Positions 27,495-37,300 are shown, counted from the stretch's first letter. The stretch: DNA of 64,000 nt from an uncultured Aquimarina sp. (GCF_947492405.1 NZ_CANLMP010000005.1:310001-374000); one strand, 5' to 3'. Notes: a model not told the origin generated them from the letters alone. Program-made: numbers and translations.

Positions 27495-28634
27495 TTATAT
27501 CTTTTCTGGTACTAAAACCTTGTGCAATGCTTTAATGAATTGATCTATTTCTGACTTACCTATCGTCAATGGTGGAAGTATTCGTAACAACTTTTTGTTC
27601 ATAGCACCTCCTGTAAAAATATGTTCATCATAAATTAGTTTTTTTCGAAGCTCACTTACTTCAAAATCAAATTCTATTCCTAGCATCAATCCCTTTCCTT
27701 TCACTTTCTTTACTCCAGGAAGTCGAATTGCCTGAGATGTAAAATAATCTCCTGTTAGTTTTGCATTATCAATCAAATTCTCCATTTCCAATATTTCCAA
27801 TACTGATAAAGCCGCTATACAAGCCAGGTGATTTCCTCCAAAGGTTGTACCCAACATCCCATAACTCGGTTCAATATGTGGTGCTATCATAATTCCACCT
27901 ATTGGAAAACCATTACCCATACCTTTAGCTATAGAAATAATATCTGGTGTAATCCCATGATATTGATGTGCAAAGAATTTTCCTGTTCTTCCAAATCCAG
28001 ATTGTACTTCATCTAGAATTAAGACGACATTATTTGATTTACACAATTTTTCTAAACCCTTAAAAAAGTTAGTAGTTCCTTCATCCAAACCACCAACACC
28101 CTGAATCGGTTCAATAATTACAGCACAAACATCACCTTTTTCTAACTCGGCTTCTACTAAGTCCAAGTCATTTAATGGCAAAAAGGTGACGTTTTGCTGC
28201 ATATTTAAGGGCGAATTAATCTTAGCATTATCTGTAGCGGCAACTGCCGCCGAAGTTCTACCATGAAAACCATTCTGAAATGCAATAACTCTAGATTTAC
28301 CAGTATAAAACGAAGCTAGTTTTAGTGCATTTTCGTTTGCTTCTGCTCCAGAATTACATAAAAATAGCTGGTATTCATCATATCCTGATAATTCTCCTAG
28401 CTTAGACGCTAACTCAGATTGCAGACTATTTTGAACAGCATTAGAATAAAAACCTATTTTTTCTATCTGCTCTTTTAACCTTTTTACATAATGTGGATGC
28501 CCATGGCCAACAGATATTACGGCATGACCTCCGTATAGGTCTAAATACTCAACCCCATTCTTATCAACTACAATACTGTCATAAGCATTTACAGGCTCTA
28601 CATTATACAATGGATATACATCAAATAGTTTCAT
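27495..28634 (-). CDS. argD: acetylornithine aminotransferase
   Basis: PLP-dependent transaminase giving N-acylornithine from the semialdehyde. The 379-residue class III enzyme shows NSGAEANENALKLA (about 89-102), FHGRTSAAVAAT (about 122-133), LILDEVQSGFGRTG (about 201-214) and the PLP-lysine motif ISIAKGMGNGFPIGG (about 230-244). The upstream 81-base gap to proC contains an imperfect palindrome with GAAAATAGA/TCTATTTTC arms. Ornithine aminotransferase is the alternative, but the operon favours ArgD. Confidence 0.92.
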   Translation of the reverse strand: MKLFDVYPLYNVEPVNAYDSIVVDKNGVEYLDLYGGHAVISVGHGHPHYVKRLKEQIEKIGFYSNAVQNSLQSELASKLGELSGYDEYQLFLCNSGAEANENALKLASFYTGKSRVIAFQNGFHGRTSAAVAATDNAKINSPLNMQQNVTFLPLNDLDLVEAELEKGDVCAVIIEPIQGVGGLDEGTTNFFKGLEKLCKSNNVVLILDEVQSGFGRTGKFFAHQYHGITPDIISIAKGMGNGFPIGGIMIAPHIEPSYGMLGTTFGGNHLACIAALSVLEILEMENLIDNAKLTGDYFTSQAIRLPGVKKVKGKGLMLGIEFDFEVSELRKKLIYDEHIFTGGAMNKKLLRILPPLTIGKSEIDQFIKALHKVLVPEKI

Positions 28635-28668
28635 ATTTTTCTTTTTAGGACAGAGAATAAAGAGAAGA

Positions 28669-28700
28669 GAAAATAGATAAAAAGTCTATGCTCTATTTTC
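28669..28700. repeat. intercistronic inverted repeat between proC and argD
   Basis: Arms GAAAATAGA (28669-28677) and TCTATTTTC (28692-28700) around a 14-nt loop in the 81-base gap. The sequence is purine/pyrimidine-biased. It could be an RNA-processing or stability hairpin. It is unrelated in sequence to the GAGCTTGTCGAAG family. Confidence 0.5.
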
Positions 28701-28715
28701 TATTCTCTTTAACTC

Positions 28716-29510
28716 TTACTTTATCGTATTAATTTTTTCATAAGAAGCCATTACTCCTTTTATTACAGATGAACTTAACCCTTGGTGTTCCATTTCATTT
28801 AAACCTTCAATCGTACAGCCTTGTGGTGTGGTTACTTTATCAATCTCGCGTTCTGGGTGCGTTCCGTTTTCTGCAACCAGAGTTGCCGCTCCAATAGCAG
28901 TTTGCACCGCAATAATCTGAGCTTCGTGAGGATGAAATCCCATTTGAATTCCTCCTTGAATCATAGCTCTAAGAAATCTTAAAAAGAAAGCTATCCCACT
29001 TGCCCCTAAAACGGTAGCCGCTTGCATCAATCTTTCTTCAATTACTAAAGTTTCTCCAATGGTATCGAACATTTTTTTCACTGTAGACAATTCTTCTTTT
29101 ACATCGTCATTAGCTGAAATACATGTCATGGACAGTTTTTTTGCAGCTCCTGTATTTGGCATTACTCGTACGACTTTATTGTTAGGCACTACTTCATTAA
29201 TTTCTGCAATTGAGGTTCCTGTAACGGTAGAAATTAATATTTGATCGTCGGTAACTACATCTTTGATCTCTTGCAAAACAGCATCTAATTGTCTTGGCTG
29301 CACACATAGAATTACCCATTTCACATCTTTTATAGATGCTAGAATATCTTGAGATGTGGCTACTCCTAATTTTTCTTCAACTTCTTTTAAGTTATATTTT
29401 GACTTATCTACTACTGTTATATTTTTTGCTTCAAACAGCTCACTATCAGCCAATCCAGATATTATGGACTTGCCTAAGTTACCTCCTCCTATGATTGTTA
29501 TTTTATTCAT
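28716..29510 (-). CDS. proC: pyrroline-5-carboxylate reductase
   Basis: Final step of proline synthesis, NAD(P)H-dependent. The 264-residue protein has the Rossmann motif IIGGGNLGKSI (about 5-15), the RVMPNTGAAKK segment (about 119-129) and the family-typical C-terminal region DKVTTPQGCTIEGLNEMEHQ (about 228-247). With proB and proA in the same operon this completes glutamate-to-proline. A palindromic repeat fills the 95-base gap to argC. Confidence 0.94.
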   Translation of the reverse strand: MNKITIIGGGNLGKSIISGLADSELFEAKNITVVDKSKYNLKEVEEKLGVATSQDILASIKDVKWVILCVQPRQLDAVLQEIKDVVTDDQILISTVTGTSIAEINEVVPNNKVVRVMPNTGAAKKLSMTCISANDDVKEELSTVKKMFDTIGETLVIEERLMQAATVLGASGIAFFLRFLRAMIQGGIQMGFHPHEAQIIAVQTAIGAATLVAENGTHPEREIDKVTTPQGCTIEGLNEMEHQGLSSSVIKGVMASYEKINTIK

Positions 29511-29524
29511 TTTTTATTCTATTT

Positions 29525-29595
29525 TGTCAGTCTGAGCCTGTCGAAGACTCAATTTTAGACATTTTTTACTACACTTCGACAAGCTCAGTGTGACA
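29525..29595. repeat. dispersed palindromic intergenic repeat, second copy
   Basis: Arms CTGAGCCTGTCGAAG (29532-29546) and CTTCGACAAGCTCAG (29574-29588) with one mismatch, flanked by TGTCA and TGACA. It is the same family as 22664-22723 but with a longer loop (27 nt). It sits between proC and argC inside the operon. Confidence 0.82.
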
Positions 29596-29605
29596 CTTTT
29601 AGCAT

Positions 29606-30583
29606 TTAAAATGCGCTTGCTTTTAATTCTAATCCTGTTTTTTCTTCTAATCCAAACATCAAATTCATATTATGAATGGCTTGACCAGAAGCTCCTTTTA
29701 TCAAATTATCGATCACTGAAGTGACTAATAACATTCCGTCTTTTTTACTAACATGAAGAATACATTTATTGGTATTCACTACTTGTTTCAAGTGAATTTC
29801 AGAATCTGATACTATTGTAAATTTTGCATCTTTATAGAAGGAACTGTACAATTCTTTGGCATCTTTTTCTGACCTATTATATTTAGTATACATCGTAGCA
29901 TAAATACCTTTACTGAAGTTCCCTCTGTTAGGTATGAAGAAAATAGGAGCTTCAAAATTATTTTGTAATTGTTTAATACTCTGATTGATTTCACCCAGAT
30001 GTTGATGTGTAAATACTTTATAGCTAGAGAAATTATTATCTCTCCAACTAAAATGGGTAGTTCCTCCAGGCATTACTCCAGCTCCAGTACTTCCTGTGGT
30101 TGCGTTTACATGTACAGTATCTGTTAATTCACCTTCAGAAGCCAACGGCAGTAAACCTAATTGGATTGCTGTGGCAAAACATCCTGGATTGGCGATATTC
30201 TGAGCTGATTGAATCTTTTCTTTTTGTAATTCAGGTAAGCCATAAACAAAATCTCTTCCTAAGAAATTTTGATCATTTTCTAATCTGAAATCGTTACCCA
30301 AATCTATGATCTTAGTTGTATCAGAAAAAGTATGTTCCTCAAGAAATGCTCTTGATCTACCATGCCCAAGACATAGAAATAATACATCTACATCTGAATT
30401 AATTGTATCAGTAAACGATAGGTCTATTTCTCCTAATAAATCTACATGTTGCTTACTAATCGGAACGCCTGCATTGGTAGTACTGTATACAAAATCTAGT
30501 TCAACTTTTGGATGATTCACTAATAACCTCAGCAATTCTCCTGCTGTATATCCTGATCCTCCTATTATTCCGACTTTGATCAT
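29606..30583 (-). CDS. argC: N-acetyl-gamma-glutamyl-phosphate reductase
   Basis: NADPH-dependent reduction of N-acyl-glutamyl phosphate. The 325-residue protein begins with VGIIGGSGYTAGELLRLL (about 3-20) and carries the active-site Cys in ANPGCFATAIQLGLLPL (about 131-147). Later segments GVMPGGTTHFSWR and FIPNRGNFSKGIYAT are typical of the family. Its start overlaps the argG stop by 4 bases (ATGA-type), so translation is coupled. Confidence 0.95.
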   Translation of the reverse strand: MIKVGIIGGSGYTAGELLRLLVNHPKVELDFVYSTTNAGVPISKQHVDLLGEIDLSFTDTINSDVDVLFLCLGHGRSRAFLEEHTFSDTTKIIDLGNDFRLENDQNFLGRDFVYGLPELQKEKIQSAQNIANPGCFATAIQLGLLPLASEGELTDTVHVNATTGSTGAGVMPGGTTHFSWRDNNFSSYKVFTHQHLGEINQSIKQLQNNFEAPIFFIPNRGNFSKGIYATMYTKYNRSEKDAKELYSSFYKDAKFTIVSDSEIHLKQVVNTNKCILHVSKKDGMLLVTSVIDNLIKGASGQAIHNMNLMFGLEEKTGLELKASAF

Positions 30584-31770
30584 GATTCGCTTGGATTTAC
30601 ATTATGATATATCTTATTTGCATTTCCGTAGATTTTGATAAACCCTTTAGCATCATCAGATGTCCATGAGTTATTCATCTCACCGTATTGTCCAAAATCC
30701 GATTTCATCATATCAAATTCTGATTCGATTCCTTCTAGTGTAAAATGATATGGTTTTAGCTTTACAGTAACATCACCTGTTACTGATTTCTGAGAATCGT
30801 CAAGAAATACCTCAATATTTCTCATCACAGGATCCAGGTAATTACCTTCATGCAATAACATGCCATACCAATTCGCTAATTGTTCTTTCCAGTATTGTTG
30901 CCACTTAGTCAACACATGTTTCTCTAATAAATGATGCGCTTTAATAATTACCAATGGCGCTGCTGCCTCAAACCCTACTCTTCCTTTTATTCCTATAATA
31001 GTATCACCAACATGAATATCTCTACCAATAGCAAATGCGCTTGCCAATTCTTCCAATTTCTGAATGTTCTTAACCGGTGTATCTTTTATTCCGTCTAATC
31101 CAACTAATTCACCTTTTTTGAAATTCAGTGTGATAGTTTCTTCTTTCTCTTTTTGAAGCTGGCTTGGGTACGCATTTTCTGGTAATGCATTATGAGATGT
31201 CAGCGTTTCTTTTCCTCCTACACTAGTACCCCAAATTCCTTTATTTATAGAATACTGGGCTTTTTCCCAACTATAATCTACTCCGTGTTTTTTAAGAAAC
31301 TCTACTTCTGCCTGTCGAGATAATTTTAAATCCCTTATCGGAGTAATAATTTCGATTTCAGGAGCCAAGGTTTGAAAAATAACATCAAATCTAATCTGAT
31401 CATTTCCTGCACCAGTACTTCCGTGTGCGATATATTTTGCTCCAACTTTCTTTGCATAATTAATCACCTCGATTGCCTGAAAGATTCTTTCTGCACTTAC
31501 TGATAATGGATATGTATTATTTTTTAGAACATTACCAAAAATCAAATACTTAATTGCTTTTTGATAAAATTCATTTAATATAGTTTTATTGACATGAGAA
31601 GTGCTTCCTAATTCGTATGCTCTTTTTTCTGTAAGCTCTAATTCTTCATCAGAAAATCCTCCAGTATTTACCAATATCGTATGAACTTCAAGATTCATTT
31701 CATGAATGAGATATTTAACACAATATGAAGTATCTAAACCTCCACTATATGCGACTACTACTTTTTCCAT
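30580..31770 (-). CDS. argG: argininosuccinate synthase
   Basis: ATP-dependent ligation of citrulline and aspartate. The 396-residue protein has the PP-loop VVAYSGGLDTSYCVKYL (about 4-20), YIAHGSTGAGNDQIRFD (about 112-128) and LTSHNALPENAYPSQ. It overlaps the upstream GNAT gene by 13 bases and argC by 4 bases. With ArgH and the M20 deacylase it completes the pathway from acyl-citrulline. Confidence 0.96.
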   Translation of the reverse strand: MEKVVVAYSGGLDTSYCVKYLIHEMNLEVHTILVNTGGFSDEELELTEKRAYELGSTSHVNKTILNEFYQKAIKYLIFGNVLKNNTYPLSVSAERIFQAIEVINYAKKVGAKYIAHGSTGAGNDQIRFDVIFQTLAPEIEIITPIRDLKLSRQAEVEFLKKHGVDYSWEKAQYSINKGIWGTSVGGKETLTSHNALPENAYPSQLQKEKEETITLNFKKGELVGLDGIKDTPVKNIQKLEELASAFAIGRDIHVGDTIIGIKGRVGFEAAAPLVIIKAHHLLEKHVLTKWQQYWKEQLANWYGMLLHEGNYLDPVMRNIEVFLDDSQKSVTGDVTVKLKPYHFTLEGIESEFDMMKSDFGQYGEMNNSWTSDDAKGFIKIYGNANKIYHNVNPSES

Positions 31771-32399
31771 AACAACAATTGTTTATTGCTTGTTAGCATT
31801 GTTTGTTTTATTTTTTTTAATCTTTTTAATACTTTTTTGTTATACCATTTTTCCTTTTTTCTTACTTCACTCGCTGGATTGTACAACATTCCTGTACATA
31901 GACACATTTTATGATCTTTGGCAGTTAGGATATCATAATTGGTGCAGGTTTTGCATCCTGCCCAAAACTTAGGATCATCAGTCAGTTCTGAAAAAGTAAC
32001 CGGCTTATACCCCAAATCCGAGTTTATCTTCATTACTGCTAATCCCGTTGTAATTCCGAAAACTTTAGAAAGAGGATATTTTTTCAAGGAATAATTAAAT
32101 GTAAACTCCTTTATTTTTTTTGCTAATCCTTGATTTCTGTAATCCGGATGTACAATGAGACCAGAATGTGCTACGTATTTTTCATGCCCCCAAACTTCGA
32201 TGTAACAGAACCCGGCAAACTTATCTTGACATAATGCGATAATTGCATTTCCGTTTCTAATCTTAGTCTTTATATATTCTGGAGTACGTTTAGCTATTCC
32301 AGTTCCTCTTACCTTTGCCGAGTCTGATATAACCTCGCATATTTCTCTAGCGTATGCAAGATGGTCTTTTGTAGCTATTACGATTTCTATCTGTTTCAT
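31758..32399 (-). CDS. GNAT-family N-acetyltransferase, candidate ArgA-type enzyme
   Basis: A 213-residue acetyltransferase, first gene of the arginine operon. The acetyl-CoA loop appears as GLIVHPDYRNQGLAKKI (about 80-96). The second half has a cysteine group, CKTCTNYDILTAKDHKMCLCTG, that is not part of the core GNAT fold. Since no argJ or classical argA is visible in the operon, this is the best candidate to acylate glutamate at the first step. That role is inference from position. The last 13 bases overlap argG. Confidence 0.82.
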   Translation of the reverse strand: MKQIEIVIATKDHLAYAREICEVISDSAKVRGTGIAKRTPEYIKTKIRNGNAIIALCQDKFAGFCYIEVWGHEKYVAHSGLIVHPDYRNQGLAKKIKEFTFNYSLKKYPLSKVFGITTGLAVMKINSDLGYKPVTFSELTDDPKFWAGCKTCTNYDILTAKDHKMCLCTGMLYNPASEVRKKEKWYNKKVLKRLKKIKQTMLTSNKQLLLWKK

Positions 32400-32631
32400 C
32401 AGTTCATTTCTGTTACCCTATCTAAGGTCCGATGTGATTCGTTATGCCGCACTTTTGATATTATACTACAATTCATTATGCATGAATTTAGTTTATCAAA
32501 AAGTTGGAATGATTAAAATTTAAATGGATAATTCCTAGAAAGATTCGAGCTTGGTTACATTAAAAATCAATATATAAAGATGTATTCCTGAAAAGAAATG
32601 TAACTAAATCGAAAAATGGAATATTTTTAGG

Positions 32632-32652
32632 GAAGCAGGACGCACCTACTTC
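32632..32652 (-). promoter_or_regulatory. hairpin after the arginine leader ORF, possible attenuator
   Basis: On the minus strand an 8-bp stem GAAGTAGG/CCTGCTTC (one U-G pair) closes a 5-nt TGCGT loop, 9 bases after the leader stop codon. There is no immediate U-tract, so it may not be an intrinsic terminator by itself. Together with the leader it could form alternative RNA structures or a Rho-dependent control region. Confidence 0.45.
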
Positions 32653-32661
32653 AGAATAAGT

Positions 32662-32769
32662 TTAAACCCCCAAGGGGCGACGAAAGCGGCGTGCAGATAT
32701 ATTGGTATCAACTAATTTGTTCAAGAATTGAACTTTAACTTCTGTAAAAATAAAATTTGCCGTTTTCAT
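32662..32769 (-). CDS. arginine-rich leader peptide of the arginine/proline operon (35 aa)
   Basis: A short ORF of 35 codons plus stop, starting MKTANFIF and ending ARRFRRPLGV. Arg27, Arg28, Arg30 and Arg31 are all CGC or CGT codons, whereas AGA is the common Arg codon in this AT-rich DNA. The ORF lies between a minus-strand promoter element and the arginine operon. The C-terminal codons contain GCCCCTT and TCGTCG, which can pair with AAGGGGC and CGACGA in the untranslated leader 30 bases upstream. This is the arrangement expected for ribosome-mediated attenuation sensing charged arginyl-tRNA or arginine. Translation and regulation are inferred, not shown. Confidence 0.6.
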   Translation of the reverse strand: MKTANFIFTEVKVQFLNKLVDTNISARRFRRPLGV

Positions 32770-32820
32770 AATAGTAACTCTAAATCGTCGGCCGTAGCCC
32801 CTTTCGTTAACTAGATGACA

Positions 32821-32828
32821 CAAAATTA
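32821..32828 (-). promoter_or_regulatory. putative promoter -7 element of the arginine operon
   Basis: On the minus strand TAATTTTG matches the Bacteroidota -7 consensus TAnnTTTG and would start RNA about 45 bases before the leader ORF. No TTG at the usual -33 spacing is seen, so the element is weak or activated. Confidence 0.45.
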
Positions 32829-33186
32829 CATAAAAAAAGTTTCCCTATATAAATTAAAACTAACAATCTTATATAATTATTGTTTTCGTAAAAACTAAAC
32901 TAAATTTTAATAAAAATCATAAACAAACTACATTAAAAATTACATTTTTATAATTAGTAGTTATCTAAACAACCTATATCTGATAACACTTTTTTTGTTA
33001 TTTTTAGAGGTAAAAGGAATAATTAGGTGAAAAAAGAAGCAAAATCATTCATAAAATATCGAATTAATGATTAAAAAGTATACATCTCACTCATACTTTT
33101 CACAATACGAAAAGCTTTGAGGATATATATTTGATTAAAAAAATATCACTTTTTTGAACTTTCTTAATCTTTTTAACATATAAATT

Positions 33187-33216
33187 TTGTGAAAATAAAA
33201 AAAAACAATACTTTTG
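33187..33216 (+). promoter_or_regulatory. promoter of the GntR regulator gene
   Basis: A -33 TTG (33187-33189) and a -7 TACTTTTG (33209-33216) are separated by 19 bases, a near-ideal Bacteroidota sigma-ABfr promoter. The -7 box overlaps the first half of the operator by three bases, so repression by occlusion is expected. Confidence 0.75.
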
Positions 33217-33238
33217 GTTAACCAGATTGGTCAACCAG
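33214..33238. promoter_or_regulatory. double FadR/GntR-type operator upstream of the regulator
   Basis: Two adjacent dyads, TTGGTTAACCA (33214-33224) and TTGGTCAACCAG (33227-33238), have centres 13 bases apart. Each fits the TGGTnnACCA-like pattern of FadR-subfamily operators. A copy with 21 of 25 identical bases lies at 49652-49676. It suggests autoregulation by the adjacent GntR protein. Confidence 0.75.
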
Positions 33239-33257
33239 TTAAAATCAAACCCAGTAT

Positions 33258-33971
33258 ATGAGTATTAAAATAGAAAATGAAATAGATGTTATATCCAATC
33301 TAAAAAAGGGTTCCGAAGAAATAATTATTTCTAAAATTAGGGAATTAATTATTTCTAAGCAACTTGAACCTGGTGATAAGCTTCCAGCTGAAAGAATTTT
33401 GGCTGAAAAGCTAGGAGTAAGTCGTAATCAATTACGTCAAGCTATACAAAGGTTAGAATTTTATGGATTGGTTAAAAAATACCCTCAAAGTGGGACAAGA
33501 GTATCTAATATAGGTGTAACCGCTCTTAATGGAATGATGACCGATATTTTACAATTACAAGAACCTGATTTTAAATCCTTGGTAGAAACAAGATTAATAC
33601 TGGAGACAAATGCTGTTAGGTTAGCAGCAACAAGAAGGTCAGATGAACATTTACGTCAAATACAAGCAGCACATGAAGCTTATAGTGAAAAAGCAATAAA
33701 TGGTTTAAATGCTGTAGAGGAAGATTTAATGTTCCACCTTAAACTATCTGAGGCGAGTGGTAATAGTGTGATCAACTCATTAATGTTAGTAATTACACCA
33801 GAAATCATTACTCGTTTTGTAGCTAATAAAGTATGTAACAAAGACGAAAATCATTTATTAATAAAAGAACATCAAGCAATAATTGATGCTATAATTGACA
33901 AAGATCCAGATAGAGCAGTTGCGAAACTTGAAGAACACTTTAAAGATTTATATAAATTTTGTTATGATTAA
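33258..33971 (+). CDS. FadR-subfamily GntR transcriptional regulator of the alginate locus
   Basis: A 237-residue regulator. The N-terminal winged helix (about 20-85) has IRELIISKQLEPGDKLPAER and LGVSRNQLRQAIQRLE; the C-terminal FCD ligand domain (about 98-230) includes ETRLILETNAVRLAA, HLKLSEASGN and EHQAIIDAI, with the metal-binding His/Asp positions expected in FCD domains. Such regulators usually sense uronate-derived acids such as KDG or KDPG. It lies just upstream of the SusCD/lyase genes, and its own promoter is overlapped by a double TTGGTYRACCA site that recurs at 49652. It is probably a repressor released by an alginate breakdown product. Confidence 0.9.
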   Translation: MSIKIENEIDVISNLKKGSEEIIISKIRELIISKQLEPGDKLPAERILAEKLGVSRNQLRQAIQRLEFYGLVKKYPQSGTRVSNIGVTALNGMMTDILQLQEPDFKSLVETRLILETNAVRLAATRRSDEHLRQIQAAHEAYSEKAINGLNAVEEDLMFHLKLSEASGNSVINSLMLVITPEIITRFVANKVCNKDENHLLIKEHQAIIDAIIDKDPDRAVAKLEEHFKDLYKFCYD

Positions 33972-34300
33972 GAATACTAATAAACAACAAGGGAAATAAT
34001 TCTAATACCAATCGAATATGTAACATAAAAGAAAAGAAACAAAAAAAGGGACAGCTACCACACTAATCCCTTGATTTTCGAAAATTCACTTAGTTTAAAA
34101 AGTAAAATTTTATACTATAATTACTTATAGATAGATTATAACAAATATAAGAAAAATACATAAACGTACTTCGATTTATTGTTTTTTTGAAACTTTGTTT
34201 GAGAATAAGTAACTATTAAAATCAAGTTTTGCTTTTAAATCGAAAATGAACCTATTAGTGATTTAAACTAAAGCATTCTAAAACAAAAAAATAATTACTT
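33972..34300. other. 329-base gap between regulator and SusC genes
   Basis: No gene. A weak hairpin AAGGGA/TCCCTT (34046-34072) followed by GATTTT could end the regulator transcript. No perfect TAnnTTTG promoter and no TTGGTTAACCA operator are seen before SusC; AAGTTTTG near 34224 is the closest -7-like sequence. SusC may therefore be read through from the regulator promoter or use an activator-dependent promoter. Confidence 0.5.
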
Positions 34301-37300
34301 ATGTATTTAAAAAAGATTATAACAATCGTACTGATTGTTCTATATCATTGTACAGTGCTTGCTCAAGATGGCATAACGTTAGAAGGAACTGTTACTTCCC
34401 TAGAAGACGGAATTCCAATACCAGGTGTTAATGTACTGATATTAGGATCAAACGCTGGGACAACCACGGACTTTGATGGATATTACCAGCTTAAAGTAAA
34501 TAAAGGAGATGTTGTTTCATTTTCCTTTACCGGTAAGAAAACAATAACCGTTCCAATAGATAACCAAACGAGACTTGATATTGCTCTGGAAGAAGAAGCT
34601 TCAGAACTTGAGCAAGTTGTTGTTATCGGTTATGGAGTTCAGAAGAAATCCAGTTTAACTGCTTCTGTATCAAAACTAGAGAACACCAATCTAGATGAAT
34701 TACCATATTCTGATGTTTCTAATAGCATCAAAGGTAAAATTGCGGGAGTTCAGATTAGAAATACTACTGGTAATGTTGGTGATGAGCCAGAAATAATAGT
34801 AAGAGGTATTGGATCTATAAGTCTTAGTTCTGCCCCACTTGTTGTAGTAGATGGATTTCCTTTTGATGATGGTCTTCAATTTATCAATCCAAGTACCATT
34901 GAATCCATTGAAGTTCTAAAAGACGCCAGTTCTACCGCAATCTACGGATCAAGAGGAGCAAACGGTGTTATTTTGGTTACAACGAAACAAGGTAAAGCAG
35001 AAAAAACATCTTACGAATTCAAAACGTTAACTGGTTTTAAACAGGCTGCTAGAAAAATTGATCTATTAGACGCTATAGAGTTTTCTGATTTAGACAGACA
35101 AAGAGATCAATTGGTTGAAAATTTTAATGCACAGCAAGAAGGTAGAGAACCAACACTTATAAATTTTACTGGTAGAGAAATTGGAAAAAGAACAATTGCC
35201 CAAAATATTGGCGGACCTACAGATTGGCAAGAAGAAGCACTAAGAAATGCGGCAAGAATTGAGAATTATCAATTGAATATATATGGTGGAGGAAATAGAT
35301 CTAATTATTTAGTCTCTGCTAATTATATCATTGATGAAGGTCTAAGAAAAGATAACGATCTAGAAAGACTAAATGTATCAGCAAGACTCAAGTCTAAATT
35401 GACAGATAGACTAAGCTTTGATTTAAAAATAAATCCGTCCTATACTCTTACGAGAAGATCTTCTATTAATTTTACGGATGTTGGTAGGTATGAAACGTGG
35501 ATTCCTGTTAGACACAATCAATACACTTCAGATTTAACAGGTGAACCCGTAGGAAGTTTTGCGCACGCACAACATTTTACAAACCTAAACTTTGATTTTG
35601 TTGATCTCAACACGGGAGAAGTAAGAAACACCGGTAATTTAGAAAATCTTTGGTCTTCAAGAAATTTCAATCCAATCTCCAGACAAGAAGCTAGTAGAAG
35701 AAATCGTTTTGAATATAGATTATTAGCGAATGGATCTGTAAAGTGGAAAATCGCTAAAGGACTTACTCTAAGATCTTCACTCGGAGGCTACGTAAGATAT
35801 CGCACCGCTGAAGAATTTTTTGGATCAGCTGGAGATCGTAATGGTGAAACAGAAGGTCTTTTAGCCGATCAACTAACCGTTAAATATATTAACGAAAATA
35901 CCTTAAACTATAATCGAAATTTCAATGGACATGATCTTGGATTATTAGCGGGTATCACCTATGAAAACACAGCAGAACGTCTTACAAATATAAGCGCGTT
36001 TAGTTTTGCTGACGAAGAAATCACAACTCTTAACGGAGCATCTATAATTGACCTTAATGGTACATCAACTTTAAAGGATGAAACTATATTATCATCATAC
36101 CTAGCGAGAATTAATTACGCTTATAAAGATCGTTATTTAATTTCACTAGCAGGACGAGCAGATGGTTTTAATAAATTTGGTGAAAACAACAAGTATGGTT
36201 TTTTTCCATCTGTTTCTATAGGTTGGAATGTCGCTAATGAAAACTTCTGGCGTAACAGTATTGGTAATACTGTAAATAATTTTAAACTAAGATCTAGTTG
36301 GGGAATTAGTGGATCTGCTCCTCCTCTATTTGACTTCTTAGCACGAACATTAGTAGATTTCGGAAATTATGGTCTAGGTGACGGAGGAGTAACAACAGGT
36401 CAAGGTGAAGTAGGAGATCTACAAGGTAACCCGGATATTAGCTGGGAAACCAATACAGAATTCAACAATGGTATTGATCTTGGTTTCTTTAGAAATGCTG
36501 TAAACCTTACTGTAGATTACTATTATAAATTATCAGAAAAATTATTGTTACAAAGACCAATATCAAATGCTACAGGATTTGACGAACAATGGAATAATAT
36601 TGGAAAGGTACAAAACTCTGGTTGGGAATTTGACCTATCCACCAATATAGGAAAAGGGAAATTAAAATGGCAATCCAACGCTAATATTTCTTTTAACGAA
36701 AATAAGCTTATTTCATTCGGTGGTTCAGAAAGAGTTATCAATAATGGAGAACGTACTGATCAATATATTACTCGTGTTGGAGAACCATATATCCAATATT
36801 TCGGATACGTTACAGATGGTATTTTTAACTCGCAAGAAGAATTTGATAATAGCCCTACAGGTGATGGAGATGCTGTAGGTGGTCTTAAGAGAGTTGATGT
36901 AAATGGTGATGGAATTATTGATGCAGGCGATAGAACTGTAATTGGGGATCCTTTTCCAGATTTTATATGGGGATTCACCAATACTTTTACCTATGGGAAT
37001 TTAGATCTTAACTTTTCTTTCCAAGGATCACAAGGCGGTGAAGTTGTATGGGGAGAAGCCTTCTATACTGAAGTTCAACGTTATAGTGCTGTATATGCTC
37101 AAGATCAGTTTTTTAGTTCAGATATACCCGCTAGTAATCCTGGTATAAGAACCGGAATTGAATATTTATCTACAGATTTTGCCGTACAAGACGCTTCTTA
37201 TATATCATTAAGAGAGGTTGTATTAGGATATTCAGTCCCTTCATTAGCTACCAAGAAAATTGGATTAGAAAAAATGAGAATTTATCTATCAGGACAAAAC

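Larger units (their letters stand above)
32400..33257. other. 858-base divergent intergenic region (arginine leader and regulator promoter)
   Basis: No protein gene longer than the 35-codon leader. From left to right it holds a long untranslated stretch (32400-32631) of unknown role, a hairpin (32632-32652), the arginine leader ORF (32662-32769), a GC-rich block complementary to it (32785-32806), a minus-strand -7 element (32821-32828), about 350 AT-rich bases in which I see nothing, and the promoter/operator of the GntR gene (33187-33238). Confidence 0.7.

Noticed and set aside
32632..32770. Known riboswitch class upstream of the arginine operon
   Set aside because: I see no conserved aptamer core that I can match; the leader ORF with Arg codons explains the GC-rich conserved-looking block better.
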